This document shows positions 25,760-32,942 of a stretch of 64,000 bases of DNA, piece by piece. Source of the DNA: Mesorhizobium sp. 1M-11 (GTDB taxonomy: Bacteria; Pseudomonadota; Alphaproteobacteria; Rhizobiales; Rhizobiaceae). The DNA lies in assembly GCF_001303895.1 (NCBI RefSeq), contig NZ_LJSD01000011.1, forward strand, positions 1-64,000, in the 5' to 3' direction. The notes below the pieces were generated by a model. The model saw only the letters and a program-made list of their open reading frames with translations, was not told the origin of the DNA and ran no database searches. The translations under genes were made by a program, and so were the position numbers. Positions within the stretch are counted from its first letter, which is position 1. Each line of letters starts with the position of its first letter.

Positions 25760-26218
25760 ATGCAGGCGAGAATGAAAAACCCCGTCTTTGTTATTCCGGA
25801 GGCAATGCAGGCGCTGACCGCGCTCAACAAGGCCACGGAAAAGAGCGGCCTTTCCGAGGTCACCACCAAGCTGGTCCATCTGCGTGCCAGCCAGATCAAC
25901 GGCTGCAGCGTTTGCGTGGACATGCATGCGCAGGAATTGAAGAAGGCTGGCGAGACCGACCGCCGCATCTTCGCGGTTGCGGCCTGGCGCGACACGCCGT
26001 TCTTCAACGACGCCGAGCGAGCAGCACTCGCTTTGACCGAGGCCGTTACGCGCATTGCCGATCGTTCGGACGCTGTGCCGGATAATGTCTGGAACGAAGC
26101 CGCCAAATACTACGACGAAAAGGCCATATCCGGGCTGCTCCTGCAGATCGCGCAGATCAATGTGTGGAACCGGCTGAACGCCAGCGTGCGTCAGGTGGCG
26201 GGCGCTGCCTGGAATTGA
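25760..26218 (+). CDS. Carboxymuconolactone decarboxylase/AhpD-family protein
   Basis: A protein of about 152 residues of the AhpD-like helical fold. The thiol active-site pattern is CSVCVDMHAQELKKAG: CxxC three residues before a conserved His, as in peroxide- or oxidoreductase-type members. The flanking helices LVHLRASQINGC and ALALTEAVTRI are typical. The GGAG at 25747-25750 abuts the ATG at 25751 but sits nine bases from the ATG at 25760, so 25760 is preferred. Genes of this family are the usual targets of ECF41 sigma factors (known), and a matching promoter lies upstream. Likely role: disposal of a reactive or organic peroxide-type compound (inference). Confidence 0.93.
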   Translation: MQARMKNPVFVIPEAMQALTALNKATEKSGLSEVTTKLVHLRASQINGCSVCVDMHAQELKKAGETDRRIFAVAAWRDTPFFNDAERAALALTEAVTRIADRSDAVPDNVWNEAAKYYDEKAISGLLLQIAQINVWNRLNASVRQVAGAAWN

Positions 26219-26634
26219 GTGAGACACGCATTTGAAGGCCGGGCAAAAATGCTCCGGCCTTCAAAGCCGCTATTTGTTACGCTGCCTGGACATAGGCCAA
26301 TATCCAAGTGGTGATTGCGGTCAAGAACACGCCAATCGCGGAGGCTTCGCGCAGAGAACCTGGTGACCCCAAATGGCGCAAAATGCCGCTGATCCAGTCC
26401 ACAGGAATGTGGTAAAATAATACCTTTTGCATAAGCTATTGTTTTTTAATGAATTTTCACGGAGAACTCCACCTTTCATCGCTTGACGACATCCATCCTC
26501 TCTCCTATAAGCCCACGCAAAGCAGCGGCCCGCAAAGGCCGCCGTTTTGTTATTGGCGGCGGGCCGAGGCCGGCCGGCAATGAAAGCAACAAGAAACGCC
26601 TTCTTCTGAAGGTCCGAAACGAAAGCATGTAACC
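26219..26634. other. 416-base gap upstream of rplM with hairpins
   Basis: It contains a 12-bp stem hairpin at 26231-26265 (TTTGAAGGCCGG/CCGGCCTTCAAA, no T-run), a small minus-strand frame (26277-26432), an AT-rich patch around 26410-26455, and a GC hairpin followed by TTTT at 26524-26548 (GCGGCC/GGCCGC). The last lies in the probable rplM leader and could be an attenuator or autoregulatory element for L13. No named RNA recognised. Confidence 0.5.
26277..26432 (-). CDS. Possible small membrane protein, 51 residues
   Basis: An ATG-to-stop frame too short for most gene callers. It starts MQKVLFYHIPVDWISGI and ends with one hydrophobic segment (SAIGVFLTAITTWILAYVQ) fit for a single membrane span. 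No Shine-Dalgarno is visible before the ATG, and nothing resembles a named family, so chance cannot be ruled out. Confidence 0.3.
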   Translation of the reverse strand: MQKVLFYHIPVDWISGILRHLGSPGSLREASAIGVFLTAITTWILAYVQAA

Positions 26635-27096
26635 ATGGCAACCTTTTCGCAGAAGCCTGCGGACGTGGTGAAGAAGTGGGTGCTGATCGACGCCGAGGGT
26701 CTCGTCGTCGGCCGTCTGGCATCGCTCGTCGCCAACATCCTCCGCGGCAAGAACAAGCCCACCTTCACGCCCCATGTCGACGACGGTGACAATGTCATCA
26801 TCATTAATGCCGACAAGGTCGTTCTCACCGGCAAGAAGTACACCGACAAGGTCTACTACTGGCACACCGGTCACCCCGGCGGCATCAAGGAGCGCACTGC
26901 GCGCCAGCTGCTCGAAGGCCGCTTTCCCGAGCGCGTCCTCGAGAAGGCCGTTGAACGCATGATCCCGCGCGGTCCGCTCGGCCGTCGCCAGATGAAGAAT
27001 CTCCGCGTCTATGCAGGCGCCGAGCATCCGCACACCGCCCAGCAGCCTGTGACGCTCGACGTCGGCGCGCTGAACGCCAAGAACAAGAGGGCTTGA
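26635..27096 (+). CDS. rplM: 50S ribosomal protein L13
   Basis: A 153-residue large-subunit protein that nucleates early 50S assembly by binding 23S rRNA. It begins [19 protein letters not shown], followed by [15 protein letters not shown], the typical [13 protein letters not shown] segment, [10 protein letters not shown], and the basic [18 protein letters not shown] block. Length matches alphaproteobacterial L13. Its stop is three bases before the rpsI start, so the standard rplM-rpsI operon is intact. The long upstream leader (26433-26634) carries hairpins that could serve feedback control. Confidence 0.98.
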   Translation: MATFSQKPADVVKKWVLIDAEGLVVGRLASLVANILRGKNKPTFTPHVDDGDNVIIINADKVVLTGKKYTDKVYYWHTGHPGGIKERTARQLLEGRFPERVLEKAVERMIPRGPLGRRQMKNLRVYAGAEHPHTAQQPVTLDVGALNAKNKRA

Positions 27097-27098
27097 TT

Positions 27099-27575
27099 AT
27101 GGCTGAGCTTTCCTCGCTCGCAGAACTCGGTTCGGTCGCGCAGACCGCGCAGCCGGCCGCTCCGGTCCATGTCCAGAAACTCGACAAGTCGGGCCGCGCC
27201 TATGCCACCGGCAAGCGCAAGGACGCAATCGCCCGCGTCTGGGTGAAGCCCGGCTCCGGCAAGATCACCGTCAACGACAAGGAATTCGGCGCTTACTTCG
27301 CGCGTCCGGTCCTGCAGATGATCCTCAACCAGCCGATCATCGCGGCCAACCGCGCCGGCCAGTACGACATCGTCGCCACGGTTACCGGCGGTGGTCTCTC
27401 CGGCCAGGCCGGTGCGGTGCGTCACGGCATTTCGAAGGCACTTACCTACTACGAGCCGGCGCTGCGCTCCGTGCTCAAGAAGGGTGGCTTCCTGACCCGC
27501 GACAGCCGTACCGTCGAGCGCAAGAAGTACGGCAAGGCCAAGGCCCGCCGCAGCTTCCAATTCTCGAAGCGCTAA
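27099..27575 (+). CDS. rpsI: 30S ribosomal protein S9
   Basis: A 158-residue small-subunit protein whose C-terminal tail (SFQFSKR) reaches the P-site tRNA. The conserved core begins at [20 protein letters not shown] and includes the [19 protein letters not shown] loop. The first 30 residues are an Ala/Pro-rich extension common in rhizobial S9. Start is ATG 27099; a TTG six bases earlier overlaps the rplM stop and is less likely. Terminator 27598-27624 ends the operon. Confidence 0.98.
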   Translation: MAELSSLAELGSVAQTAQPAAPVHVQKLDKSGRAYATGKRKDAIARVWVKPGSGKITVNDKEFGAYFARPVLQMILNQPIIAANRAGQYDIVATVTGGGLSGQAGAVRHGISKALTYYEPALRSVLKKGGFLTRDSRTVERKKYGKAKARRSFQFSKR

Positions 27576-27597
27576 GCGTTTCGCGGGATCGAAATCG

Positions 27598-27624
27598 AAA
27601 GGCCGCCTCCGGGCGGCCTTTTTT
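27598..27624 (+). terminator. rplM-rpsI operon terminator
   Basis: AAAGGCCGCC-TCC-GGGCGGCCTTTTTT: strong GC stem with T-run, about 20 bases after the rpsI stop. Confidence 0.92.
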
Positions 27625-27673
27625 GCTTTTGTCGACAATAACCGGAGCAGTGCCGCCTCGTGGACCTAACTGG

Positions 27674-28726
27674 TCAATTGATGCTGGCCGTCGTTGTCGG
27701 CACTTCGGGCCGCCTTTCGCCGTAAGGTACGCGATAACCCTTGGCAGCCAGCCACTCGATCGCGGCGCGGGGCTCGTCGGTCTGGATGATGGTGGCGCCG
27801 CGTTCGGCCCAGAAGCCCCAGCTTTCAGCGGGCATGCCAGCAGCAACGGCCAGTTCATCGCCACGGCCGCCGGCGAGGAACCCACCCGGCTTGTTGAGGA
27901 TGGCATAGGTGTTCGCCCACAGATGCCAGCCGCCGCGCACGGCGGCTGCGCGCATGCGGGTCGAAAACAGCGCGCCGCCAGTTTCGGTCAGCGTTTCAGC
28001 GCCATTGCGCCAATTGATCAGTTCCATCGCATGGGAATTGAAGGTACGGGCAACCTTCTCGACGAAAGCCGCATCGCGGACAGCATCGTCGGCGATAATC
28101 GGCATGAACTGAAAGCCTCTGCCCGCCGCCTTCAGCGCGGCTCCCACTTCTGTGATGCGGGCGTCGTTCCAGATGTTCTCCTTCACCACAACCTGCTCGG
28201 CCATGCCAAGCGCCTTCGCCTCGGCGATGATCCCCGGCAGCGCCTCGGTGCCAAGCTTGTTGTCGACATTGACCAGGATGCGGCCGCGGGTGACAGCGAG
28301 CAATTCGGCGAGCGTCGAGACGGTTTCACTTGTTTGGATGCGACCAGCCTCGACCACCAGCCGACAGCTTCTGAGTTCCACCAACGTGCGCTCGGCAGCC
28401 TCGCCTTTGCAAGTTGTGGTTCGGTCGAGCCAGCTATCATGCATGACGATGAGGGCGCCATCCTTGGAACGGCGCACATCGGCCTCGATCATCTCCGCGC
28501 CGGCCGCAATCGCATCCTCGACCGCAGCAAGCGAATTCTCCGGGAAGCGAGATTTGGCGCCTTGCAGGCCACCGGCGCGATGGGCGACGACCATGACATG
28601 ATCGCGCCATTGATTGGCGTGCTGCAGACGGTCGAGGATGAGTGCCGTACGATCTTGCGCCGCGGCAACACCGAGCGTCATCGTCAGCATCGCGGCCAGT
28701 GCCGCGCCGAGCCGTGCCATCCGCAT
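27674..28726 (-). CDS. Exported glycerophosphodiester phosphodiesterase
   Basis: A 350-residue periplasmic enzyme that splits glycerophosphodiesters into glycerol-3-phosphate and an alcohol. A signal peptide (RLGAALAAMLTMTLGVAAAQ) is followed by the GDPD TIM barrel: MVVAHRAGG (catalytic His-Arg), FPENSLAAVEDAIAAGAEMI, EADVRRSKDG (metal-binding Glu/Asp) and VMHDSWLDRTT (second catalytic His). Late strands include the GATIIQTDEP terminus. All key residues are present. It stands alone, convergent with rpsI, and its upstream gap carries a dispersed repeat. Confidence 0.94.
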   Translation of the reverse strand: MRMARLGAALAAMLTMTLGVAAAQDRTALILDRLQHANQWRDHVMVVAHRAGGLQGAKSRFPENSLAAVEDAIAAGAEMIEADVRRSKDGALIVMHDSWLDRTTTCKGEAAERTLVELRSCRLVVEAGRIQTSETVSTLAELLAVTRGRILVNVDNKLGTEALPGIIAEAKALGMAEQVVVKENIWNDARITEVGAALKAAGRGFQFMPIIADDAVRDAAFVEKVARTFNSHAMELINWRNGAETLTETGGALFSTRMRAAAVRGGWHLWANTYAILNKPGGFLAGGRGDELAVAAGMPAESWGFWAERGATIIQTDEPRAAIEWLAAKGYRVPYGERRPEVPTTTASIN

Positions 28727-28820
28727 TGAGAATCGCTCCGTGCCGGATCAGTCGGCGCCGCTCATAGCGGTCCGGCATGACGGCGGCGTGAACGAAGCCG
28801 GCTTGCAAAGGACAACGATC

Positions 28821-28923
28821 AGAGCGCCGCGCGGCCCTTCGGACGCGCAAAGGACGCTCTAACACTTTGAATCCACGCATCGTGCTTTCCGAAATCGATT
28901 CCGATTTTCAGGCCGATGCGCTA
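28821..28923 (+). repeat. Dispersed intergenic repeat, copy A
   Basis: Begins AGAGCGCCGCGC, contains GGACGCGCAAAGGACGCTCT and GCTTTCCGAAATCGATTCCG, and ends GGCCGATGCGCTAG. It matches copies B (54773-54877) and C (60814-60919, inverted) along its whole length. Its terminal CTA supplies the TAG stop of the minus-strand gene at 28921. It resembles Mesorhizobium intergenic repeats as I recall them. Confidence 0.85.
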
Positions 28924-29310
28924 GGGCGTGATGAGACGCTCTCGACCACCGGGTTCCACCATCCTGAGTCTGGTTTCAGCCCCGTCCGCGTCAAGGATGA
29001 CGTAACTTTGGTCGTCGCCGCCGACAAAGCTCAGTCCGGCACCGGTCAGGGACGCACCCATCTTCACCGCAGGCTGGCCGTTGGGCTGCATCAACCGCAG
29101 CAAGGCCGTCTCGGTCACACCGTCGCCTGGAGGCTGGATGGTGATGGTAGCGCGCAACCGCCCTTCACCATCCACGATCTCCAGTCCGCTGCCTCGCAAG
29201 ATGCGCGGCTCGCCTTGCGCAACCGCCGGCAGCACCCGGCCGAGCACGAGCCCGGCCAGCAAAAGGAGATTGGTCATAGTCAAGGCCGTCAGAACCATTT
29301 CGCGCTTCAT
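28921..29310 (-). CDS. Hypothetical exported protein
   Basis: A protein of about 129 residues with an N-terminal signal or anchor segment (LTALTMTNLLLLAGLVLGRV). The rest is predicted beta-rich, with short repeats such as LRATITIQPPGDG and SYVILDADGAETRLRMVEPG. I recognise no domain. The start at 29310 (MKREMVL) was preferred to 29331 because it opens the signal segment. Its stop codon lies inside dispersed repeat A, so the last few residues may have been fixed by the repeat's insertion. Confidence 0.65.
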   Translation of the reverse strand: MKREMVLTALTMTNLLLLAGLVLGRVLPAVAQGEPRILRGSGLEIVDGEGRLRATITIQPPGDGVTETALLRLMQPNGQPAVKMGASLTGAGLSFVGGDDQSYVILDADGAETRLRMVEPGGRERLITP

Positions 29311-29411
29311 TGCTGTTCCTCCCATCGCCATGGCCGGGTGAGAATAAGCGCTCTTCGTGGCCGAGCGATGAGGAATGAACGCTACCTCGCATGGTGATCA
29401 TCCTGCCCAAT

Positions 29412-29440
29412 AAAAAACCCCGGCCTGAGCCGGGGTTCTT
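29412..29440 (-). terminator. Terminator of the ialB-like gene
   Basis: Minus strand: GAACCCCGG-CTCAGG-CCGGGGTTTTTTATT, about 40 bases past the stop at 29480. Strong stem with T-run. Confidence 0.88.
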
Positions 29441-29479
29441 CGAATGCATCATGCCAAGTCCGCCAAGCGGATGAGGCAA

Positions 29480-30103
29480 TTACTGCGCCGTCTTGGCCTT
29501 CTCCTGCTCTTCCTTGAGCTTCTTGGAGAAGTCCTGATTGTTCTTGTTGACGAACTCCTGCAGCTTCTTCTGGCGATCCTCCAGATCCGACTGCTGCATG
29601 GCCGGGCCGTCGAAAGCGGTGCCGAAGCCAGTCAGCGGAATCTTGATCGGGTTCGGCTGGTTCTGGAAGTTGATCGAGGTCAGCGTGATCTGCTGGCCCT
29701 TCTTGAAGGAGGTGACGAGCTGATCGGTCAGCGGCACCTCGGCAACGCAGCGGTCAGGGAAGCAGATGACATAGTCGAGCTTCTGCGGCTTGCCGTTGTC
29801 GACCTGCAGGCCAATGCCGGGAGGAACCAGGCGGCCGGTCGGCACTGTGACCTGGAAGACCTTGCGGTTCACCTTGCCGCGCAGGTCGATCAGGCTGACG
29901 CCGGTGAGCAACTGGCCGTTGCCTGCGGTCTGGATGTTCTGCACGTTGCAGATGTCGACGTCTTCCTGCTTGGTGCAGGCCTTGAACCAACCCTGCGGGA
30001 TCTGCTGCTGAGCAGAAGCAGCCGGAACGCCTGCACCCAGGATGCCGACAACGCCAGCGGCCATGAGCGAAAGACGATGAGCTATGCTGTTCAGGCTCTT
30101 CAT
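29480..30103 (-). CDS. Invasion-associated locus B (IalB) family protein
   Basis: A 207-residue periplasmic protein. A signal peptide (RLSLMAAGVVGILGAGVPAA) ends near ASAQ. The domain includes GWFKACTKQEDVDICNVQNI, with paired cysteines, then the second cysteine pair in YVICFPDRCVAEVPL, matching the four-Cys pattern of the IalB fold. The last 35 residues form a charged Lys/Glu/Gln coiled-coil tail (DRQKKLQEFVNKNNQDFSKK), an extension longer than in minimal IalB proteins. Named for a Bartonella factor, but the family is common in free-living rhizobia with no proven role. Own terminator at 29412-29440. Confidence 0.92.
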   Translation of the reverse strand: MKSLNSIAHRLSLMAAGVVGILGAGVPAASAQQQIPQGWFKACTKQEDVDICNVQNIQTAGNGQLLTGVSLIDLRGKVNRKVFQVTVPTGRLVPPGIGLQVDNGKPQKLDYVICFPDRCVAEVPLTDQLVTSFKKGQQITLTSINFQNQPNPIKIPLTGFGTAFDGPAMQQSDLEDRQKKLQEFVNKNNQDFSKKLKEEQEKAKTAQ

Positions 30104-30322
30104 ATGATGAACTTCCTCTACCTTGATCCCCGTAGCGGCCTTCAGACCTTGGCGTGCTACCTCTTGCCCAAATGAGGCAACAGAATGACTTCGCCCGGCG
30201 TGTTACACTGGCATTGTTCCTGAATCCAGTCCAATCGCGGCATTTCTTGACTATGGCCACGGTACGGCCACAGCTCATGCTAGGTTGCGTCTCGAATCAC
30301 ACATTCCGTTCGAGGATACGGC

Positions 30323-32137
30323 ATGAGCCGCTCGTTTTACTGGCTGACCGCCGCGCTTCTCCTGGCTAGCAGCCCATCGGCCTTGGCTGAGCCTAAGCAC
30401 GGCATCGCCATGCAGGACGAGCCGAAATTGCCAGCCGGCTTCACGCATTTTCCCTACGCGAACCCTGACGCCCCGAAGGGTGGAAACATAACCTATTGTG
30501 TGGTCGGGTCCTTCGATAATCTCAACCCGTTCATCATCAAGAGTTTGCGCACGACGGCGCGCGGAATGATCGACACTATCTACGGCAACCTCGTCTTCGA
30601 ACCGCTGATGCAGCGCAATTTTGACGAGCCCTTCGGTCTTTATGGCCTGCTTGCCGACAGCGTCGACATGGACCCGGAGCGCAAATGGATCGAGTTTCAC
30701 ATCGACCCCAAGGCCAAATGGTCGGACGGGCAGCCAGTAACTCCGGAAGACGTGCTGTTCACCTATGACGTCTTCACCGAAAAGGGTCGTCCGCCCTATT
30801 CGGATCGCATGAAGCGGGTGGAGAAGCTTGAAAAGACCGGCGAGCGCAGCGTTCGCTTCACCTTCAACGAGCTGTCGGACCGCGAATTCCCGCTGATCAT
30901 CGCGATGACGCCGATCATCCCGAAACATGCCTTCGACAAGGACACGTTCGACAGGACGACCTTGAAGCCGTTGATCGGTTCGGGCCCGTATACGGTCGAC
31001 AAGGTGGTTCCCGGCCAACGCATCATCTTCAAGCGCAATCCGGATTATTGGGGCAAGGATACCCCCTCCAAACGGGGCTTCGACAATTTCGATCGCATCA
31101 CGATCGAATATTTCCTCAATTCCAACGCCCAGCTTGAAGCGTTCAAAAAGGGAATCTGCGCCGTCAATATGGAGACCGACCCAGTCAAACGCGAGCGCGA
31201 CATGGATTTTCCCGCCTTCAAGCGGGGCGAAGTCGTGGCAGAAACGTTCAAGAGCGGCATTCCACCGGTTGTCACTGGCTTCCTGTTCAACACCCGCCTG
31301 CCGAAATTCGCGAATGTCGAGGTGCGCCACGCCCTCGGCATGCTCTACGACTTCGAATGGGCCAACAAGAACCTTTTCAACAACCGCTACGCACGCCTGA
31401 AGAGCTTCTGGCAGGATTCGGAACTTTCGGCGCTCGGCCATCCCGCTGGCGACAAGGAAAAGGAGCTTTTGGCACCTTATCCCGGTCGTGTGCCTGCCGA
31501 TGTCATGGACGGCACCTGGCTGCCACCGGTCACGGACGGCAGCGGCCAAGACCGCAAGGTGCTCAAGACGGCGTTCGAGATCTTGAAGGGCCAAGGCTAC
31601 CATATTGAAAATGGTCAGATGCTCGACCCGCAAGGTGAACCTTTCGCTTTCGAAATCCTCACCTCTTCTCAGGACGAAGAACGCCTCGCTTCGCTCTACC
31701 AGCGCACGCTGGGCAAGATCGGCATCGCCGTCTCGATCCGTTCGCTCGACGGCGACCAGATCCAGTCACGCAAGCAACGCTACGATTTCGACGTCCTGAT
31801 CGGCGCCAGCGGCTTCAACAATTCTCTGTCGCCCGGCATCGAACAGCGGTTCCGCTGGGGATCGGAAGCGGCGAAGGTCGACGGCTCGTTCAATCTGGCC
31901 GGCGTCGCCGAACCCGCGGTGGATTCCGCGATCAATGCGATGCTCAACGCGCGCACCAAGGAAGATTTCGTTGCCGCGGTGCGCGTGCTCGACAGGCTGC
32001 TGATCTCGGGCAACTATATGGTGCCGATGCAGTACAACCCCGATCAGTGGGTCGCCTACTGGAAATATCTGGAGCATCCCAAGGTAACGCCGCTGTTCGG
32101 CTACCAGTTGCCGGTATGGTGGCGCAAACCGAACTGA
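30323..32137 (+). CDS. Extracellular solute-binding protein, family 5 (oligopeptide/YejA-like)
   Basis: A 604-residue periplasmic binding protein for an ABC importer of peptides or similar compounds. A signal peptide (SFYWLTAALLLASSPSALA) precedes the mature start EPKHGIAM. The SBP family 5 signature is spread over FPYANPDAPKGGNITYCVVG, SFDNLNPFI, FEPLMQRNFDEP, and the WSDGQPVTPEDVLFTYDVF block. The large size and PDAPKGG opening resemble YejA rather than OppA. No permease or ATPase genes adjoin it in this window, so the transporter partners lie elsewhere (or it is an orphan). Inverted repeat 32142-32182 follows. Confidence 0.93.
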   Translation: MSRSFYWLTAALLLASSPSALAEPKHGIAMQDEPKLPAGFTHFPYANPDAPKGGNITYCVVGSFDNLNPFIIKSLRTTARGMIDTIYGNLVFEPLMQRNFDEPFGLYGLLADSVDMDPERKWIEFHIDPKAKWSDGQPVTPEDVLFTYDVFTEKGRPPYSDRMKRVEKLEKTGERSVRFTFNELSDREFPLIIAMTPIIPKHAFDKDTFDRTTLKPLIGSGPYTVDKVVPGQRIIFKRNPDYWGKDTPSKRGFDNFDRITIEYFLNSNAQLEAFKKGICAVNMETDPVKRERDMDFPAFKRGEVVAETFKSGIPPVVTGFLFNTRLPKFANVEVRHALGMLYDFEWANKNLFNNRYARLKSFWQDSELSALGHPAGDKEKELLAPYPGRVPADVMDGTWLPPVTDGSGQDRKVLKTAFEILKGQGYHIENGQMLDPQGEPFAFEILTSSQDEERLASLYQRTLGKIGIAVSIRSLDGDQIQSRKQRYDFDVLIGASGFNNSLSPGIEQRFRWGSEAAKVDGSFNLAGVAEPAVDSAINAMLNARTKEDFVAAVRVLDRLLISGNYMVPMQYNPDQWVAYWKYLEHPKVTPLFGYQLPVWWRKPN

Positions 32138-32141
32138 CCCT

Positions 32142-32182
32142 GGAGCGTTTCCAATTTTCTCGGAAACGAGGAAACGCTCTAG
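32142..32182. repeat. Inverted repeat after the solute-binding protein gene
   Basis: GGAGCGTTTCC (32142-32152) and its inverse GGAAACGCTCT (32170-32180) flank AATTTTCTCGGAAACGA. This resembles the short palindromic units scattered in Mesorhizobium (recollection). It may double as a transcript-end hairpin. Confidence 0.65.
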
Positions 32183-32259
32183 TTCTTTGTTACGCAATCC
32201 CGGACAGAAAACCGAAACGCACTTTTCCTGGAATTTCTATACCGCGAAAGGATGAAGCG

Positions 32260-32934
32260 ATGAGCGATACCCTGAGCATCGACGTGGTGTCGGATGTCGT
32301 CTGCCCTTGGTGCTTCCTTGGCCAGAAGCGGTTGCAGCATGCGATCGAAAGCCTGAAGGATGTGAGCGTCGAGGTGCGCTGGCGGCCGTTTCAGCTCGAC
32401 CCGACCATCCCGCCGGAAGGCAAGGACCGCAAGGCCTACATGCAGGCCAAGTTCGGCGACGGCGACCGCTTGAAGCAGATCCATGCCAACCTGGTCTCGC
32501 TGGGCGCGGTGGAAGGCATTTCCTTCGACTTTGACGCCATCAAAGTGGCGCCCAATACGCTGAACGCGCACCGCGTCATCCGCTGGGCGGGAACGGCCGG
32601 CGTCGCCGTCCAGAATAAGTTGGTCGAGCGATTGTTCGGCGCCTACTTCGAGCGTGGCGAGAACACAGGGGATCCAGATGTGTTGATCGAGGCAGCGCGC
32701 GAAGCTGGCATGGACATCGCCATCGTCGAAACACTGCTGCCGACCGATGCGGACGCCGAAGCGGTGCGCGCCGAGATCGCGACTGCCTCGCGCATGGGCA
32801 TCACCGGTGTGCCGTGCTTCCTGATCGAAGGGCGTTATGCGGTAATGGGCGCGCAGGATACGGAAACGCTCGCCGATGCGATCCGCCAGATTGCCGAAGC
32901 CAAGGCACGCGGTGAACTGGAAAAGGTGGTTTAG
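32260..32934 (+). CDS. DsbA-family oxidoreductase, FrnE-like
   Basis: A 224-residue cytoplasmic thioredoxin-fold protein. The active-site CPWC is at Cys15-Cys18 (SDVVCPWCFLG). The helical insertion follows (RWRPFQLDPTIPPEGKDRKA), and the cis-Pro loop is GITGVPCFLIEGRYAVMGAQ. No signal peptide, which separates FrnE-type proteins from periplasmic DsbA. Family members have been tied to oxidative-stress handling and 2-hydroxychromene-2-carboxylate isomerase-like folds. The start at 32260 was chosen because upstream in-frame sequence is non-coding-like and contains repeat 32142-32182. Convergent with mfd, only eight bases between stops. Confidence 0.94.
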   Translation: MSDTLSIDVVSDVVCPWCFLGQKRLQHAIESLKDVSVEVRWRPFQLDPTIPPEGKDRKAYMQAKFGDGDRLKQIHANLVSLGAVEGISFDFDAIKVAPNTLNAHRVIRWAGTAGVAVQNKLVERLFGAYFERGENTGDPDVLIEAAREAGMDIAIVETLLPTDADAEAVRAEIATASRMGITGVPCFLIEGRYAVMGAQDTETLADAIRQIAEAKARGELEKVV

Positions 32935-32942
32935 CTTCGAAG

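Noticed and set aside
30275-31633. 452-codon minus-strand frame opposite the solute-binding protein
   Set aside because: Shadow of a gene with clear signal peptide and family motifs.
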